Below, piece by piece: positions 26,718 through 35,765 of a DNA stretch of 64,000 nt. The stretch is from NCBI RefSeq assembly GCF_032108445.1, contig NZ_CP134876.1, positions 3,534,001 to 3,598,000 on the forward strand, in the 5' to 3' direction. The translations under genes and the position numbers were made by a program. Under the pieces are notes generated by a model, which saw only the letters and a list, made by a program, of their open reading frames with translations, was not told where the DNA came from and did not search any database. This stretch comes from Micromonospora halotolerans (GTDB lineage: Bacteria; Actinomycetota; Actinomycetes; Mycobacteriales; Micromonosporaceae). How positions within the stretch are numbered: position 1 is the first letter of the stretch; every line of letters begins with the position of its first letter.

Positions 26718-26909
26718 TCAGACCAGGGTGTTGAGCGCCTCGCCCAGCTCGGCGGGGCTGTCGAACTCCTCCGCCGGCAGGGCCCTGAGCATCTGCAACA
26801 TCTCGGTGCTGGCGCCGTTCTCCTGGCCCCAGCGGACCAGGTCCGCGCGGGAGACCGGGTAGTCGAGCCCGGCCAGGAACTCCTGCAACTGCGCCCCGGT
26901 GACGGTCAT
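26718..26909 (-). CDS. DUF2795 small protein
   Basis: A 63-residue protein of the DUF2795 type (LQEFLAGLDYPVSRADLVRWGQENGA ... MLRALPAEEFDSPAEL), a small helical domain frequent in actinobacteria and of unknown function, sometimes called a stress-related or adaptor domain. It sits tail-to-tail with erm, only six bases apart. A TAGCCC box six bases before its ATG suggests a leaderless message. Confidence 0.85.
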   Translation of the reverse strand: MTVTGAQLQEFLAGLDYPVSRADLVRWGQENGASTEMLQMLRALPAEEFDSPAELGEALNTLV

Positions 26910-26990
26910 GCCGGCGGGCTACCCGCTGTGCCGGGCACCATGCCCGCCGGCGTGGCCGTTTGTCCGGACGGGGCCCGGGTAGCCGCTCGC

Positions 26991-28247
26991 ATGCTGGTAC
27001 AGCGGCTCGGCGCGCCGAGCGACTTCGACCCGCTGCTGGAACGCGTCCGGGACGCGCGGATCGTCATGATCGGCGAGGCGACGCACGGCAGCTACGACTA
27101 CTACCGGCTGCGCGAGCAACTGACCCGGCGGCTCATCGCCGAACAGGGCTTCGACTTCGTCGCGGTGGAGGGGGACTGGCCGGACTGCGACCGGGTGAAC
27201 TGCTCGGTGGTGGGCGCACCGGGCGCGTCGGCCGACCCGCAGACCGCGCTGGAAGGCTTCGAGCGCTGGCCGACCTGGATGTGGGCCAACGCCGAGGTGG
27301 CCCGGTTCTGCCGCTGGCTGCGGGCGTGGAACCTGGAACGCCCCGAGGGGGAGCGGGCCGGCTTCCACGGCCTCGACGTCTACAGCCTCTGGGAGTCGAT
27401 GCAGGCCATCTTCGACTACCTGGGCGAGGAGGAACCGGCCTCACTGGAGGCAGCGCAGGAGGCGTACCGGTGCTTCGAGCCGTACGGCAAGCGGATCGAG
27501 GACTACGGGGCGGCCAGCCGGTTCGTCTCGGCCCGGTGCGAGGAGGAGGTGGTCCGGCTTCTGGCGCGTACCCGGGAACAGGCCGCAGTGGACGGCGCGG
27601 ACCGCTTCGCGGCCTGGCAGAACGCGGAGGTGGTGGCCGGCGCGGAGCGCTACTACCGGGCCATGGTCGGCGGCGGCCCGGAGTCCTGGAACATCCGCGA
27701 CATCCACATGGCCGACACGCTGGACCGGCTGCTCGACCGCTACGGCCCGCAGGCGCGCGGGATCGTCTGGGCCCACAACACGCACGTCGGTGACGCCCGC
27801 GCCACCGACATGGCGGCCGACGGGTTGGTGAACATCGGCCAGCTCGGCCGGGAACGGCACGGCCGGGAGGCCGTGGTGCTGGTCGGCTTCGGCAGCTACC
27901 GGGGCACGGTGGTCGCCGCGCCGCGCTGGGGTTCGCCGGCCGAGGCCATGACGGTGCCGCCGGCCCGGGAGGGCTCGGTGGAACGGCGGCTGCACGAGCT
28001 GATGCCGGAGCGGGCGGTGCTGGTCTTCGGCGGCGAGGACCAGCCGGAGTGGGTTACCGGCGAAGCCGACCACCGGGCCATCGGGGTGGTCTACGACCCT
28101 AGCTTCGAGTCCTGGGGCAACTACGTGCCGACCCGGTTGGGCGAGCGCTACGACGCGTTCATCTGGTGCGACGAGGCGACCGCGCTGCACCCGCTGCCGG
28201 CGCTGGCCACCCCGGGCGAGATGGAGACCTACCCGGCCGGCGTCTGA
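26991..28247 (+). CDS. erythromycin esterase family protein
   Basis: A protein of about 418 residues in the EreA/EreB-like superfamily (PF05139). The catalytic IGEATHGSYDYY motif supplies Glu29 and His32, and WAHNTHVGDARA (about 265) supplies the second active-site His region. Start is placed at ATG 26991, behind a TAGCCG box; GTG 26928 is an alternative that would add 21 residues. Only some members open macrolide lactone rings; most environmental members have other esterase roles. The location 280 bp from an erm gene makes macrolide hydrolysis more worth testing than usual. Confidence 0.8.
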   Translation: MLVQRLGAPSDFDPLLERVRDARIVMIGEATHGSYDYYRLREQLTRRLIAEQGFDFVAVEGDWPDCDRVNCSVVGAPGASADPQTALEGFERWPTWMWANAEVARFCRWLRAWNLERPEGERAGFHGLDVYSLWESMQAIFDYLGEEEPASLEAAQEAYRCFEPYGKRIEDYGAASRFVSARCEEEVVRLLARTREQAAVDGADRFAAWQNAEVVAGAERYYRAMVGGGPESWNIRDIHMADTLDRLLDRYGPQARGIVWAHNTHVGDARATDMAADGLVNIGQLGRERHGREAVVLVGFGSYRGTVVAAPRWGSPAEAMTVPPAREGSVERRLHELMPERAVLVFGGEDQPEWVTGEADHRAIGVVYDPSFESWGNYVPTRLGERYDAFIWCDEATALHPLPALATPGEMETYPAGV

Positions 28248-28268
28248 CCGGCCGGGCAGGTCCCCGCG

Positions 28269-30449
28269 TCACACCTGGGCGGGCTCGCGCTCGGCGAGGT
28301 GGGCGCGCAGGCCCTCGCCCTCGACGTCCACGTTGGGCAGGATCCTGCCGAGCCAGCGCGGAAGGCACCAGGCGGCGTTGTCGAGCAACGACATCACCGC
28401 CGGCACGATGGTCATCCGGACCACGAAGGCGTCGATGGCGACACCGATCGCGAGCGCGAAGCCCATCGACTTGATGACCGGGTCGTCCAGGAAGACGAAG
28501 CCACCGAACACCGAGATCATGATCAGCGCGGCGGCGGTGACCACCCGGGCGCCGTGGCCCATCCCGTTGATGGTGGCCTGGCGGGCGGTGTCGCCGTGCA
28601 CGAAGTCCTCGCGCATCCGGGAGACCAGGAAGACCTCGTAGTCCATGGCCAGGCCGAACAGGATGCCGATGAGCAGGATCGGCAGGAAGCTGACCAGCGG
28701 GCCCGGGGTGTCCAGCCCGACCAGGTCGGCCAGGTGGCCCTGCTGGAAGACCGCGACCGTGATGCCGAAGGTGGCCGCCACGGTGAGCAGGAAGCCCAGC
28801 GCGGCCTTCACCGGCACCAGGATCGACCGGAACACCAGCATGAGCAGCAGCACCGACAGGCCCACCACCAGCAGCAGGTAGACCGGCAGCGCGTCGGAGA
28901 GCTTCTCCGACACGTCGATGCCGATGGCGGTGACGCCGGTCAGCAGCACGTCGGCGTTCTGGATGTCGCCGACCTGCGCGCGGATGTCGTGCACCAGCGT
29001 CTCGGTGGCCGCGTCGGTCGGCCCGGTCTTCGGGATCACCCCGAGCAGCGCGGTGCGGCCGGTCTGGTCGAGCTGCGGCGGCGCCACCGCCAGCACCCCG
29101 TCGGTCTTCTGGATCAGCGCGGTCACCTGCGGCACGGCGGCCTGGGTGGCCTGCGGCGAGTCGGCGGTGACGACCACCGCGAGCCGGCCCGTGAAGCCCT
29201 CGCCGAAGCCCTCCCGGATCAGGTCGTTGCTGACCCGGGCCGGGCTGCCCTCGGCGGCCGTGGCCGCGTCCGGCAGGGCCAGCCGCATGTCCTGGGCGGG
29301 GATGGCGAGCAGGCCGAGGCCGAGCAGGCCGACCAGGATGACCGGGATACGCAGCCGGGTCACCCAGTGCGCCCAGCGGAAGCCGAAGCCCGAGCGGTCC
29401 TCCGAGCCGGTGCCCGGATCCTCGACCGCCCTGCGGTCGCGCAGCTTGCGCGGAAGCACCTTCCGGCCGGCGAACCCGAGCAGCGCCGGGGCCAGGGTGA
29501 TCGCCACCAGCACGGCCACGCTGACGGTGCCGGCGGCGGCGAGGCCCATCACGGTGAGGAACGGGATGCCCACCACGGCAAGGCCGGCGAGCGCGACCAC
29601 CACGGTGGCGCCGGCGAAGACCACGGCGGAGCCGGCCGTGCCGACCGCCCGGCCGACCGCCTCCTCGGGGGAGAGGCCGTCGAGCAGGTTCTGCCGGTGC
29701 CGGGAGGTGATGAAGAGCGAGTAGTCGATGCCGACCGCGAGGCCGAGCATCAGGGCCAGGATCGGCGCCGTGCTGGTCAGCTCGACCGCGCCGCTGAGCG
29801 CGTACAGGCCGGCCATGCCGACGCCGACGCCGATCAGCGCGTTCAGCATGGTCATCCCGGCCGCGACGAGCGAGCCGAAGGTGACGATCAGGACGATCGC
29901 CGCGACCAGCACGCCGAGCGCCTCGGTGGAGCCGACCTCCGGTTCGCCGTTGAGCACCTCGCCGCCGGGGGCGATCTGCCAGCCCTGCGCCTCGGCCTGC
30001 GCGCCGACCTTCTCGTACGCGTCGCGCTGGGCGTCGGTCACGTCGTCGGCCCGGCCCTGGAACTGCACCTGGATGAGGGCGAACCGGCCGTCCGGGGTGA
30101 GCGCCTGCGCCTGGTACGGGTCGACCGCGCCGACCACACCGGGCAGCGTGGCCGCCTCCTGGGTGACCTGCTTGACGATCGCCTGTCCCTCGGGCGTGGT
30201 GAGCTGGCCCGCCCGGGGGGCCTTGACGGCGATGGTGCCGGTGGCGCCGCTGGCCGCCGGGAACCGGTCGGCGAGCAGGTCGATCGCCTTCTGCGACTCG
30301 GTGCCCGGCATGGTGAAGTTGCTCGCCGTCGGGCCCTTGAGGGTGGCCGCGGCGAGGCCGAGGCCGACGAGTACGACGAGCCACACGACGGCGACGAGTC
30401 GCCGTCGGCGCAACGATGCCCGGCCGAGCCGGTACAGCAGGGTCGCCAT
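28269..30449 (-). CDS. MMPL-family transporter
   Basis: A 726-residue RND-superfamily MMPL protein with two six-helix halves and large external loops after helices 1 and 7. The helix-4 motif with the proton-relay Asp is seen in LAVGIDYSLFITSRHRQNL (first half) and FGLAMDYEVFLVSRMREDFV (second half). Members export lipids, siderophores or drugs. The ATG at 30449 is used; the extra N-terminal frame upstream is not conserved-looking. It is 32 bp behind the TetR gene on the same strand and most likely under its control. Confidence 0.92.
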   Translation of the reverse strand: MATLLYRLGRASLRRRRLVAVVWLVVLVGLGLAAATLKGPTASNFTMPGTESQKAIDLLADRFPAASGATGTIAVKAPRAGQLTTPEGQAIVKQVTQEAATLPGVVGAVDPYQAQALTPDGRFALIQVQFQGRADDVTDAQRDAYEKVGAQAEAQGWQIAPGGEVLNGEPEVGSTEALGVLVAAIVLIVTFGSLVAAGMTMLNALIGVGVGMAGLYALSGAVELTSTAPILALMLGLAVGIDYSLFITSRHRQNLLDGLSPEEAVGRAVGTAGSAVVFAGATVVVALAGLAVVGIPFLTVMGLAAAGTVSVAVLVAITLAPALLGFAGRKVLPRKLRDRRAVEDPGTGSEDRSGFGFRWAHWVTRLRIPVILVGLLGLGLLAIPAQDMRLALPDAATAAEGSPARVSNDLIREGFGEGFTGRLAVVVTADSPQATQAAVPQVTALIQKTDGVLAVAPPQLDQTGRTALLGVIPKTGPTDAATETLVHDIRAQVGDIQNADVLLTGVTAIGIDVSEKLSDALPVYLLLVVGLSVLLLMLVFRSILVPVKAALGFLLTVAATFGITVAVFQQGHLADLVGLDTPGPLVSFLPILLIGILFGLAMDYEVFLVSRMREDFVHGDTARQATINGMGHGARVVTAAALIMISVFGGFVFLDDPVIKSMGFALAIGVAIDAFVVRMTIVPAVMSLLDNAAWCLPRWLGRILPNVDVEGEGLRAHLAEREPAQV

Positions 30450-30481
30450 GGGTTTCCTTGTCCTCGGGGTCGGAACGGGGA

Positions 30482-31027
30482 TCAGGTGACGGGTTCGAGG
30501 GCCCGCCGGACGACGGCCAGCAGGGCGGGCCGCAGTTCGTCGTCGGGGATGTCGATGAACTCGGCGCACGTCTCGGCGATGCCGGCGAGCACCACGAGCG
30601 CGGCGATCCGCGCGGAGGGCCGGTCGGAGTGGCCGGCGAAGGCCGCGACGAGCCGTTCGGAGATCTGCTGGATGTGCGCGAAGGCGGGCTGCTGGAGCAG
30701 GTCGGGGAACTCGCCCCGGAGCAGCGCGATCTGCCGGCGGAAGCGCACCGCCAGGTCGACGAAGCCCTCGCCGGCGATCTGCTGCGCCGCCGCGCCGGTG
30801 GTGCCGGCGAGGCGGGCGTCGAGCGCCTCCAGCACCGCGATGGCGGGTGCCATCAGCTCACCGAGGAGCGCTTCCTTGTTGGCGAAGTGGTAGAGCACGG
30901 TCGCCTTCGAGCAGCCCACCGCACGGGCGATGTCCTGGAGCGACGTGCCCTTGTAGCCGGTGACGGCGAAGCGTCGCGCCGCCGCCGCGAGGATCTCGCC
31001 GTGGGTCTCCGGTACCGCCCGTGCCAT
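30482..31027 (-). CDS. TetR-family repressor of the MMPL operon
   Basis: A 181-residue TetR regulator: the N-terminal HTH (ILAAAARRFAVTGYKGTSLQDIARAVGCSKATVLYHFANKEAL) is clear, followed by an all-helical ligand domain. Start at ATG 31027 is favoured by a GGAGGGC ribosome-binding site; the ATG at 31039 would lie against the operator with no such site. Two identical palindromes directly upstream show autoregulation, and the MMPL gene follows in the same transcript. Confidence 0.92.
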   Translation of the reverse strand: MARAVPETHGEILAAAARRFAVTGYKGTSLQDIARAVGCSKATVLYHFANKEALLGELMAPAIAVLEALDARLAGTTGAAAQQIAGEGFVDLAVRFRRQIALLRGEFPDLLQQPAFAHIQQISERLVAAFAGHSDRPSARIAALVVLAGIAETCAEFIDIPDDELRPALLAVVRRALEPVT

Positions 31028-31041
31028 GCCCTCCAGCATGC

Positions 31042-31076
31042 CTGACCGATCGGTCAGCACCTGACCGATCGGTCAG
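31042..31076. promoter_or_regulatory. tandem TetR operators
   Basis: CTGACCGATCGGTCAG, a perfect 16-bp palindrome, occurs twice at 31042-31057 and 31061-31076, 19 bp centre to centre, just upstream of the TetR start codon. Two identical operators this close imply binding of two dimers, as in QacR-like regulators. Confidence 0.88.
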
Positions 31077-31107
31077 ACGGATCGGGTGGCCTTCGCCACA
31101 GCGGCAC

Positions 31108-31503
31108 TCAGCCGACCGGCGCCCCGTGCTCCCGGTCGTACGCCGCCCGCGCCGCGCTGATCCCCTCGCGGTGCCGTTCCGCCCAGCGGGTGAGCGCCAC
31201 CAGCGACTCGTAGAGCTCCCGCGCCATCGGGGTGGCCGTGTACTCGACCCGGGGCGGCACGGTGGGGTGGACGCGCCGGTGCAGCAGGCCGTCCCGCTCC
31301 AGGTTGCGCAGGGTCAGCGTGAGCATCCGCCGGCTGATCCCCTCCACCTGGCGCTCCAGTTCGGTGAAGCGGATCGGGCCCTGGGAGGCGGCGATCAGGA
31401 TGCCGATGCTCCACTTCCCACCGACCCGGTCCAGCGCCTCCCGCACGGTGCAGGCCCGCGCCTGGTCGGCCTGGACGGACACACACCTGTTCCCCTGGGA
31501 CAT
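31108..31503 (-). CDS. HxlR-family transcriptional regulator
   Basis: A 131-residue HxlR winged-helix regulator: CTVREALDRVGGKWSIGILIAAS, then RFTELERQVEGISRRMLTLTLRNLERDGLLHRRVHPTVPPRVEYTATP, the family signature. A Cys at residue 18, in the position used as a redox or electrophile sensor in HxlR/HypR proteins, is present. The ATG at 31503 has GGAAGGAGG upstream. It is divergent from an MFS pump with only 81 bp between, the usual regulator/target arrangement. Confidence 0.9.
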   Translation of the reverse strand: MSQGNRCVSVQADQARACTVREALDRVGGKWSIGILIAASQGPIRFTELERQVEGISRRMLTLTLRNLERDGLLHRRVHPTVPPRVEYTATPMARELYESLVALTRWAERHREGISAARAAYDREHGAPVG

Positions 31504-31584
31504 CAAAGTGCCTCCTTCCGCTCGGCCTCATGGTCACAGACGATGGCCTCAGTAACAAACCGTGCACCAAGGAGGCGCTCCATC

Positions 31585-33084
31585 ATGACGGGGACCAACC
31601 GCTGGCCCGCGCTGCTCGTGCTCAGCGCCGGCAGCCTGATGATCATCCTGGACGGCAGCATCGTCGCCGTCGCGCTGCCGGCCGTCCAGGCCGACCTCGG
31701 CTTCCCGGCCGCCGGGCTGGCCTGGGTGGTGAACGCGTACCTGGTCGCCTTCGGCGGGCTGCTGCTCCTGGCCGGGCGGCTGGGCGACCTGCTCGGCCGG
31801 CGGCAGGTGTTCCTGGCCGGGGTCGCCCTGTTCACCCTCGCCTCGCTGCTCTGCGCGGCCGCCACCGGTCCGGGCACCCTGGTCGCCGCCCGGTTCGCGC
31901 AGGGCGTCGGAGGCGCGCTCGCCACCGCGGTCAGCCTCGGCATGATCGTCCGGATCTTCCCCGAGCCGGCCGAGCGGGCCCGCGCCATCGCCGTGTTCAG
32001 CTTCACCGGCGCGGCCGGGGCCTCACTCGGGCTGCTGGTCGGCGGAGTCCTCACCGACCTGACCGGCTGGCGGTCGATCTTCCTGATCAACCTGCCGATC
32101 GGCGCGGCGATCGTGGCCGGCGCCGTACGGCTCATCGCGCCGGACCGCGGCGCCGGGCTGCGGGCCGGGTTGGACCTGCTCGGCGCGGTGCTGGCCACGG
32201 CCGGGCTGATGGCCGCGGTGCTGGCCATCGTGGGCGCCGGGGAGCACGGCTGGACCTCACCGCGCACCCTCGGCGCGGGCGCGCTCGCCGCCGCGCTGCT
32301 CGCCGGCTTCGCGGTCCGACAGCGGCGTGCCGGCACGCCGCTGTTGCCGCCCCGGGTGCTGCGCGCGCCCGGCCTGGTCGCCGCGAACGCCACCCAGTTC
32401 CTCATGGTGGCCGCCTACTTCGGCTTCCAGTTCCTGCTCGCCCTGCACCTGCAACTCGTCCTCGGGCTGGACCCGGCCGCCACCGGCTTCGCCTTCCTGC
32501 CCACCCCGCTGGTGATCGCGGCCGTCTCGCTGGGGCTCGCCGGTCGGCTGGTGGCCCGGTTCGGCGCCCGGACCGTGCTGGTCGGCGGGCTGGCGCTCGC
32601 CGTGGTCGGGTTCCTGCTGCTGGTCCGCCTCCCGGTGGACGCCCGCTACGCCGCCGACGTGCTGCCCGCGATGCTGGTCTTCGGCGTGGCGGGCGGGCTC
32701 ACCCTGCCGGCGGTCACCACCCTGGCCATGGCCGGTGCGGAGCCCGCCGACGCCGGGCTCGCCTCCGGGCTGGCCAACACCACCCAGCAGGTCGGCGGGG
32801 CGCTCGGGCTGGCCGTGCTGGCCACCCTGGCGGCGAGCCGCACCGACGCGCTGCGCGCCGCCGGCACCGACCAGGTCGCGGCCCTCGCCCTGGGCTACCG
32901 GTCCGCCTTCGCGGTCGCCGCCGCCCTGGTGGCCGCCGCCCTCCTGGTCGCGCTCCTGACCGCCCGCCCGGCCCGCGCCGCCGGCCCCGCCGGCACCGCC
33001 GGCCCCGCCGGCATCTTCCGCGCCGCCCGCCGGCCCGCCGCGCCTTCCACTTCCGCGGTCCCGGAGGCGCGCTCCGCCCGCTGA
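31585..33084 (+). CDS. MFS drug transporter, DHA2 (14-helix) family
   Basis: A 499-residue major facilitator of the EmrB/QacA group. Motif A (GRLGDLLGRRQ, about 71-81) and the N-terminal helix motif LDGSIVAVALPAVQ are present, and hydrophobicity supports 14 helices. The C-terminal tail is Ala/Pro/Arg-rich and may be partly non-essential. The ATG has AAGGAGG upstream. Expected to export hydrophobic drugs or metabolites under the divergent HxlR regulator. Confidence 0.92.
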   Translation: MTGTNRWPALLVLSAGSLMIILDGSIVAVALPAVQADLGFPAAGLAWVVNAYLVAFGGLLLLAGRLGDLLGRRQVFLAGVALFTLASLLCAAATGPGTLVAARFAQGVGGALATAVSLGMIVRIFPEPAERARAIAVFSFTGAAGASLGLLVGGVLTDLTGWRSIFLINLPIGAAIVAGAVRLIAPDRGAGLRAGLDLLGAVLATAGLMAAVLAIVGAGEHGWTSPRTLGAGALAAALLAGFAVRQRRAGTPLLPPRVLRAPGLVAANATQFLMVAAYFGFQFLLALHLQLVLGLDPAATGFAFLPTPLVIAAVSLGLAGRLVARFGARTVLVGGLALAVVGFLLLVRLPVDARYAADVLPAMLVFGVAGGLTLPAVTTLAMAGAEPADAGLASGLANTTQQVGGALGLAVLATLAASRTDALRAAGTDQVAALALGYRSAFAVAAALVAAALLVALLTARPARAAGPAGTAGPAGIFRAARRPAAPSTSAVPEARSAR

Positions 33085-33125
33085 CCCGTCGGGCGTCGTC
33101 ACACCCGGCCGCGGAGTCGTGACGC

Positions 33126-33172
33126 GATCTTGGCGAGTTTCCGTTCCCAGCCGACGGAAACTCGCCAAGATC
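33126..33172. repeat. 19-bp perfect inverted repeat element
   Basis: GATCTTGGCGAGTTTCCGT and its exact complement are separated by 9 bp. It lies 41 bp past the transporter stop and could be its terminator, but its AT-richer sequence and perfect arms look like a dispersed palindromic element. Confidence 0.75.
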
Positions 33173-33522
33173 TGTGCGAGCACGGAGCCTGTTCGCACGG
33201 CGTCGGGGCCGGTGGCATGGTGCCCTTCGGTCGCTACAAACTTGATGTCGTAAATGGATCGGCTGGGTCGGGTCGGGGCGCGGAGGTCGGGGTCTTGTCG
33301 GGTCGGGGATTGTGGGCGGTCCGGGTCAGTGCCACGGCCTGAGCCGGGCCAGGACCGGAGCAAGGCCAGGGCCGCGACGGGCGCAGAGCGGTGCCGGTGA
33401 ATCGCTCACGTCATCAAGTTCGTAGTCGGTGCGAAGCCATGCCGGTTCCACGGCCGCGACCGGGGGAGCCGCGTCGTGCCGATTCCCCGGCCGCGCGGGG
33501 CGAGGGGCGTCGTCGCGCCAGG
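33173..33522. repeat. 350-bp non-coding stretch with long-range imperfect inverted repeat
   Basis: No convincing gene. Two 20-bp arms, at 33234-33253 (CTACAAACTTGATGTCGTAA) and inverted at 33406-33425, agree at 17 of 20 positions and are 152 bp apart. G-rich runs (GGGTCGGGTCGGGG) lie between them. This may be a decayed miniature element or two opposed copies of a short intergenic repeat. Short frames here lack the codon pattern of neighbouring genes. Confidence 0.5.
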
Positions 33523-34929
33523 TCAGGCGTCCAGGTCGTGCAACACCCCGGCCAGCAGGTCCACGGCGGCCGGATAGGCGTGCGCCGGTGGGTGGGCGTA
33601 GCCGACCACCAGGCCGGGACGCCCGCTCTCCGGGTGGTGCCGGTGCATCGCCAGCCCGCTGACGGCGAGACCGCGCGCGGCGGCCACGGCCAGCACCTCC
33701 GCCTCGGTCGGGCCGCCCGGTCGGAGGTGGACGGTGGCGTGCAGGCCGGCCGCCACCCCGTCGAGGGCCGACCGGCGGGCCAGCCGGTCCAGTAGCAGGT
33801 CCCGCCGCTGCCGGTAACGGCGCCGGACCGTGCGGATCTGCCGGTCGTAGCCGTGCCCGTCGATCAGCTCGGCGAGGGCGAGCTGGCCGATCGTCTCGCT
33901 CTGCAGATCCAGGTGGCGCTTGGCCTCCACCACCGGCTCCACGAGCCGGGCCGGCAGCACCAGCCAGGCCAGGCGGAGCGCCGGCCCCAGCGTCTTCGCC
34001 GCCGTGCCCACGTACGCGACCTGCTCCGGTGCGGTGCCCTGGACCGCGCCGACGGGCTGCCGGTCGTAGCGGAACTCGCCGTCGTAGTCGTCCTCGACCA
34101 CCAGCCCGCCGGTGGCCCGGGCCCACTCCGCCAGGGCGTGCCGGCGGGTCGGGTGCAAGGTCACCCCGGTGGGGAACTGGTGCGCCGGGGTCACCACGGC
34201 GGCCCCCACCCGGGCCAGCGACCCGGCGCCGAGCAGGTCGGTGCGCGCGCCGAGCCCGTCGACCGGCAGCGGCAGCACGGTGCCGCCGTGCCGGCGGACC
34301 ACCTCCCGGTGGAAGGCCAGCCCGGGGTCCTCCATGGCCACCGCCGGGCTGCCGGCGTCCCGGAGCACTCCGGTGAGCAGCACGAGGGCCTGGACGTACC
34401 CGGTGGTGACCACGATCCGTTCCGGGTCGGCCAGCACGCCGCGGGCCCGGCCCAGGTAGCCGGCGAGCGCCCGGCGCAGCTCCGGGCGGCCGCGCGGGTC
34501 GCCGTAGCCGTACGCCTCGGCGGGGGCGACGGCCAGCGCCCGCCGGGTGGCCCGCAGCCAGGCGGTGACCGGGAAGAGCCCGACGTCGGGGCTGCCCGGG
34601 CGCAGGTCGTACCGGAAGGTGGCGGACCCGGGCGGCGGCGCGGCCGGCGGCGGCGCGGCCCGGCGCAGCCCGCTGACCTCCGTGCCCGCGCCGATCCGGG
34701 CCACCAGCCAGCCCTCGGCGACCAGCTGGTCGTAGGCGGCGCTCACGGTGCCCCGGGACAGGCCCAGCTCGGCGGCGAGGACGCGGGTGGCCGGCAGCCG
34801 GGTGGCCGGCGGGAGCCGCCCGTCGCGGATGGCGTCCCGCAGCGCCCGTTCCAGGCCGGCACGCCGGCCGCCGGTGGCGTCCAGCTCCAGGTGCAGGTCG
34901 ACGCCGAAATCGGCCCAGTCCATCGGCAC
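33523..34929 (-). CDS. MocR-type (GntR HTH plus aminotransferase fold) regulator
   Basis: A 468-residue protein with an N-terminal GntR winged helix (about 20-90, LPATRVLAAELGLSRGTVSAAYDQLVAEGWL) and a class-I aminotransferase-like domain (about 110-465). The PLP-pocket VVEDDYDGEFRY and the Schiff-base-type lysine in VGTAAKTLGPALRLAWLV are present. PdxR is the best known member and activates pyridoxal phosphate synthesis, but many paralogues control other amino-acid or amine genes. GTG at 34929 (eight bases after TAAGCT) or ATG at 34923 starts the protein. It is divergent from the PEP-mutase-family gene, 47 bp apart. Confidence 0.9.
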   Translation of the reverse strand: MPMDWADFGVDLHLELDATGGRRAGLERALRDAIRDGRLPPATRLPATRVLAAELGLSRGTVSAAYDQLVAEGWLVARIGAGTEVSGLRRAAPPPAAPPPGSATFRYDLRPGSPDVGLFPVTAWLRATRRALAVAPAEAYGYGDPRGRPELRRALAGYLGRARGVLADPERIVVTTGYVQALVLLTGVLRDAGSPAVAMEDPGLAFHREVVRRHGGTVLPLPVDGLGARTDLLGAGSLARVGAAVVTPAHQFPTGVTLHPTRRHALAEWARATGGLVVEDDYDGEFRYDRQPVGAVQGTAPEQVAYVGTAAKTLGPALRLAWLVLPARLVEPVVEAKRHLDLQSETIGQLALAELIDGHGYDRQIRTVRRRYRQRRDLLLDRLARRSALDGVAAGLHATVHLRPGGPTEAEVLAVAAARGLAVSGLAMHRHHPESGRPGLVVGYAHPPAHAYPAAVDLLAGVLHDLDA

Positions 34930-34976
34930 GGAATTGGAGCTTACGGGCGGGCCGCCGGCGCGGCGAGACTGGCCGC

Positions 34977-35765
34977 ATGACCGAGCTGAGCCCGCGGGCC
35001 GCCGCGCTGCGCGCGCTGCACCGCCCCGGGGACCCGCTGATCCTGCCGAACGCCTGGGACCCGGGATCCGCCCGGGCGGTGGTCGCGGCCGGCTTCCCGG
35101 CCGTCGCCACCAGCAGCGCCGCGGTCGCCGAGGCGCTCGGCCACGCCGACGGCGAGGCCACGCCGGTGGCCGAGATGTTCGCGGCGGTCGGCCGGATCGC
35201 CGCCGCCGTGCCGGTCCCGGTCACCGCGGACCTGGAACGGGGGTACGGGCTGCGCCCGGCCGAGCTGGTCGAGCGGCTGCTGGCGGCCGGGGCGGTGGGC
35301 TGCAACATCGAGGACTCCGACCCGCGTACCCGCGAGCTGTACGACGTCGAGGAGCAGGCGGACCTGCTCGCCGGCATCCGGGCGGCGGCCGGCGCGGCCG
35401 GCGTGGACCTGGTGCTCAACGCCCGGGTCGACGTGCACCTGCGGGCGTACGGGCCGGCCGAGGGGCGGCTCGCCGAGGCGGTGCGCCGGGCCCGCCGCTA
35501 CCGGGCCGCCGGAGCGGACAGCGTCTACCCGATCCTGCTGGCCGACCCGGAGCAGATCCGCCAGGTCGTCACCGAGGTGGACGCGCCGGTCAACGTGATG
35601 GCCCGGCCCGGCACCCCCACCCCGGGCGAGCTGACCGCCCTCGGCGTGGCCCGGATCAGCTACGGCTCGGGCCTGTACGCGGCGGCCCGCGCCCGTATCG
35701 TCGGGATGCTCGCCGCGATCGCGGCGGGCCACGAGGCGTTCCCGACCGGAGAGGAGGCCCGGTGA
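34977..35765 (+). CDS. isocitrate lyase/PEP mutase family protein
   Basis: A 262-residue alpha/beta barrel of the PEP mutase/oxaloacetate decarboxylase group. Key stretches are PNAWDPGSARAV, the metal-binding TADLERGYG, CNIEDSDP and NARVDVHL. It lacks the KKCGHL-type active loop of true isocitrate lyase. Reaction could be C-C or P-C lysis of a small oxo-acid. Overlaps the next gene by GTGA. Confidence 0.88.
   Translation: MTELSPRAAALRALHRPGDPLILPNAWDPGSARAVVAAGFPAVATSSAAVAEALGHADGEATPVAEMFAAVGRIAAAVPVPVTADLERGYGLRPAELVERLLAAGAVGCNIEDSDPRTRELYDVEEQADLLAGIRAAAGAAGVDLVLNARVDVHLRAYGPAEGRLAEAVRRARRYRAAGADSVYPILLADPEQIRQVVTEVDAPVNVMARPGTPTPGELTALGVARISYGSGLYAAARARIVGMLAAIAAGHEAFPTGEEAR

Noticed and set aside
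28159..30893. Long open frames overlapping the MMPL gene on both strands
   Set aside because: Arg/Gly/His-rich translations caused by third-position GC bias; the MMPL frame has all family motifs.
33173..33522. Short frames in the gap, for example one reading SIYDIKFVATEGHHATG on the minus strand
   Set aside because: No start site, no family resemblance, and codon pattern unlike genes; better explained by repeats.
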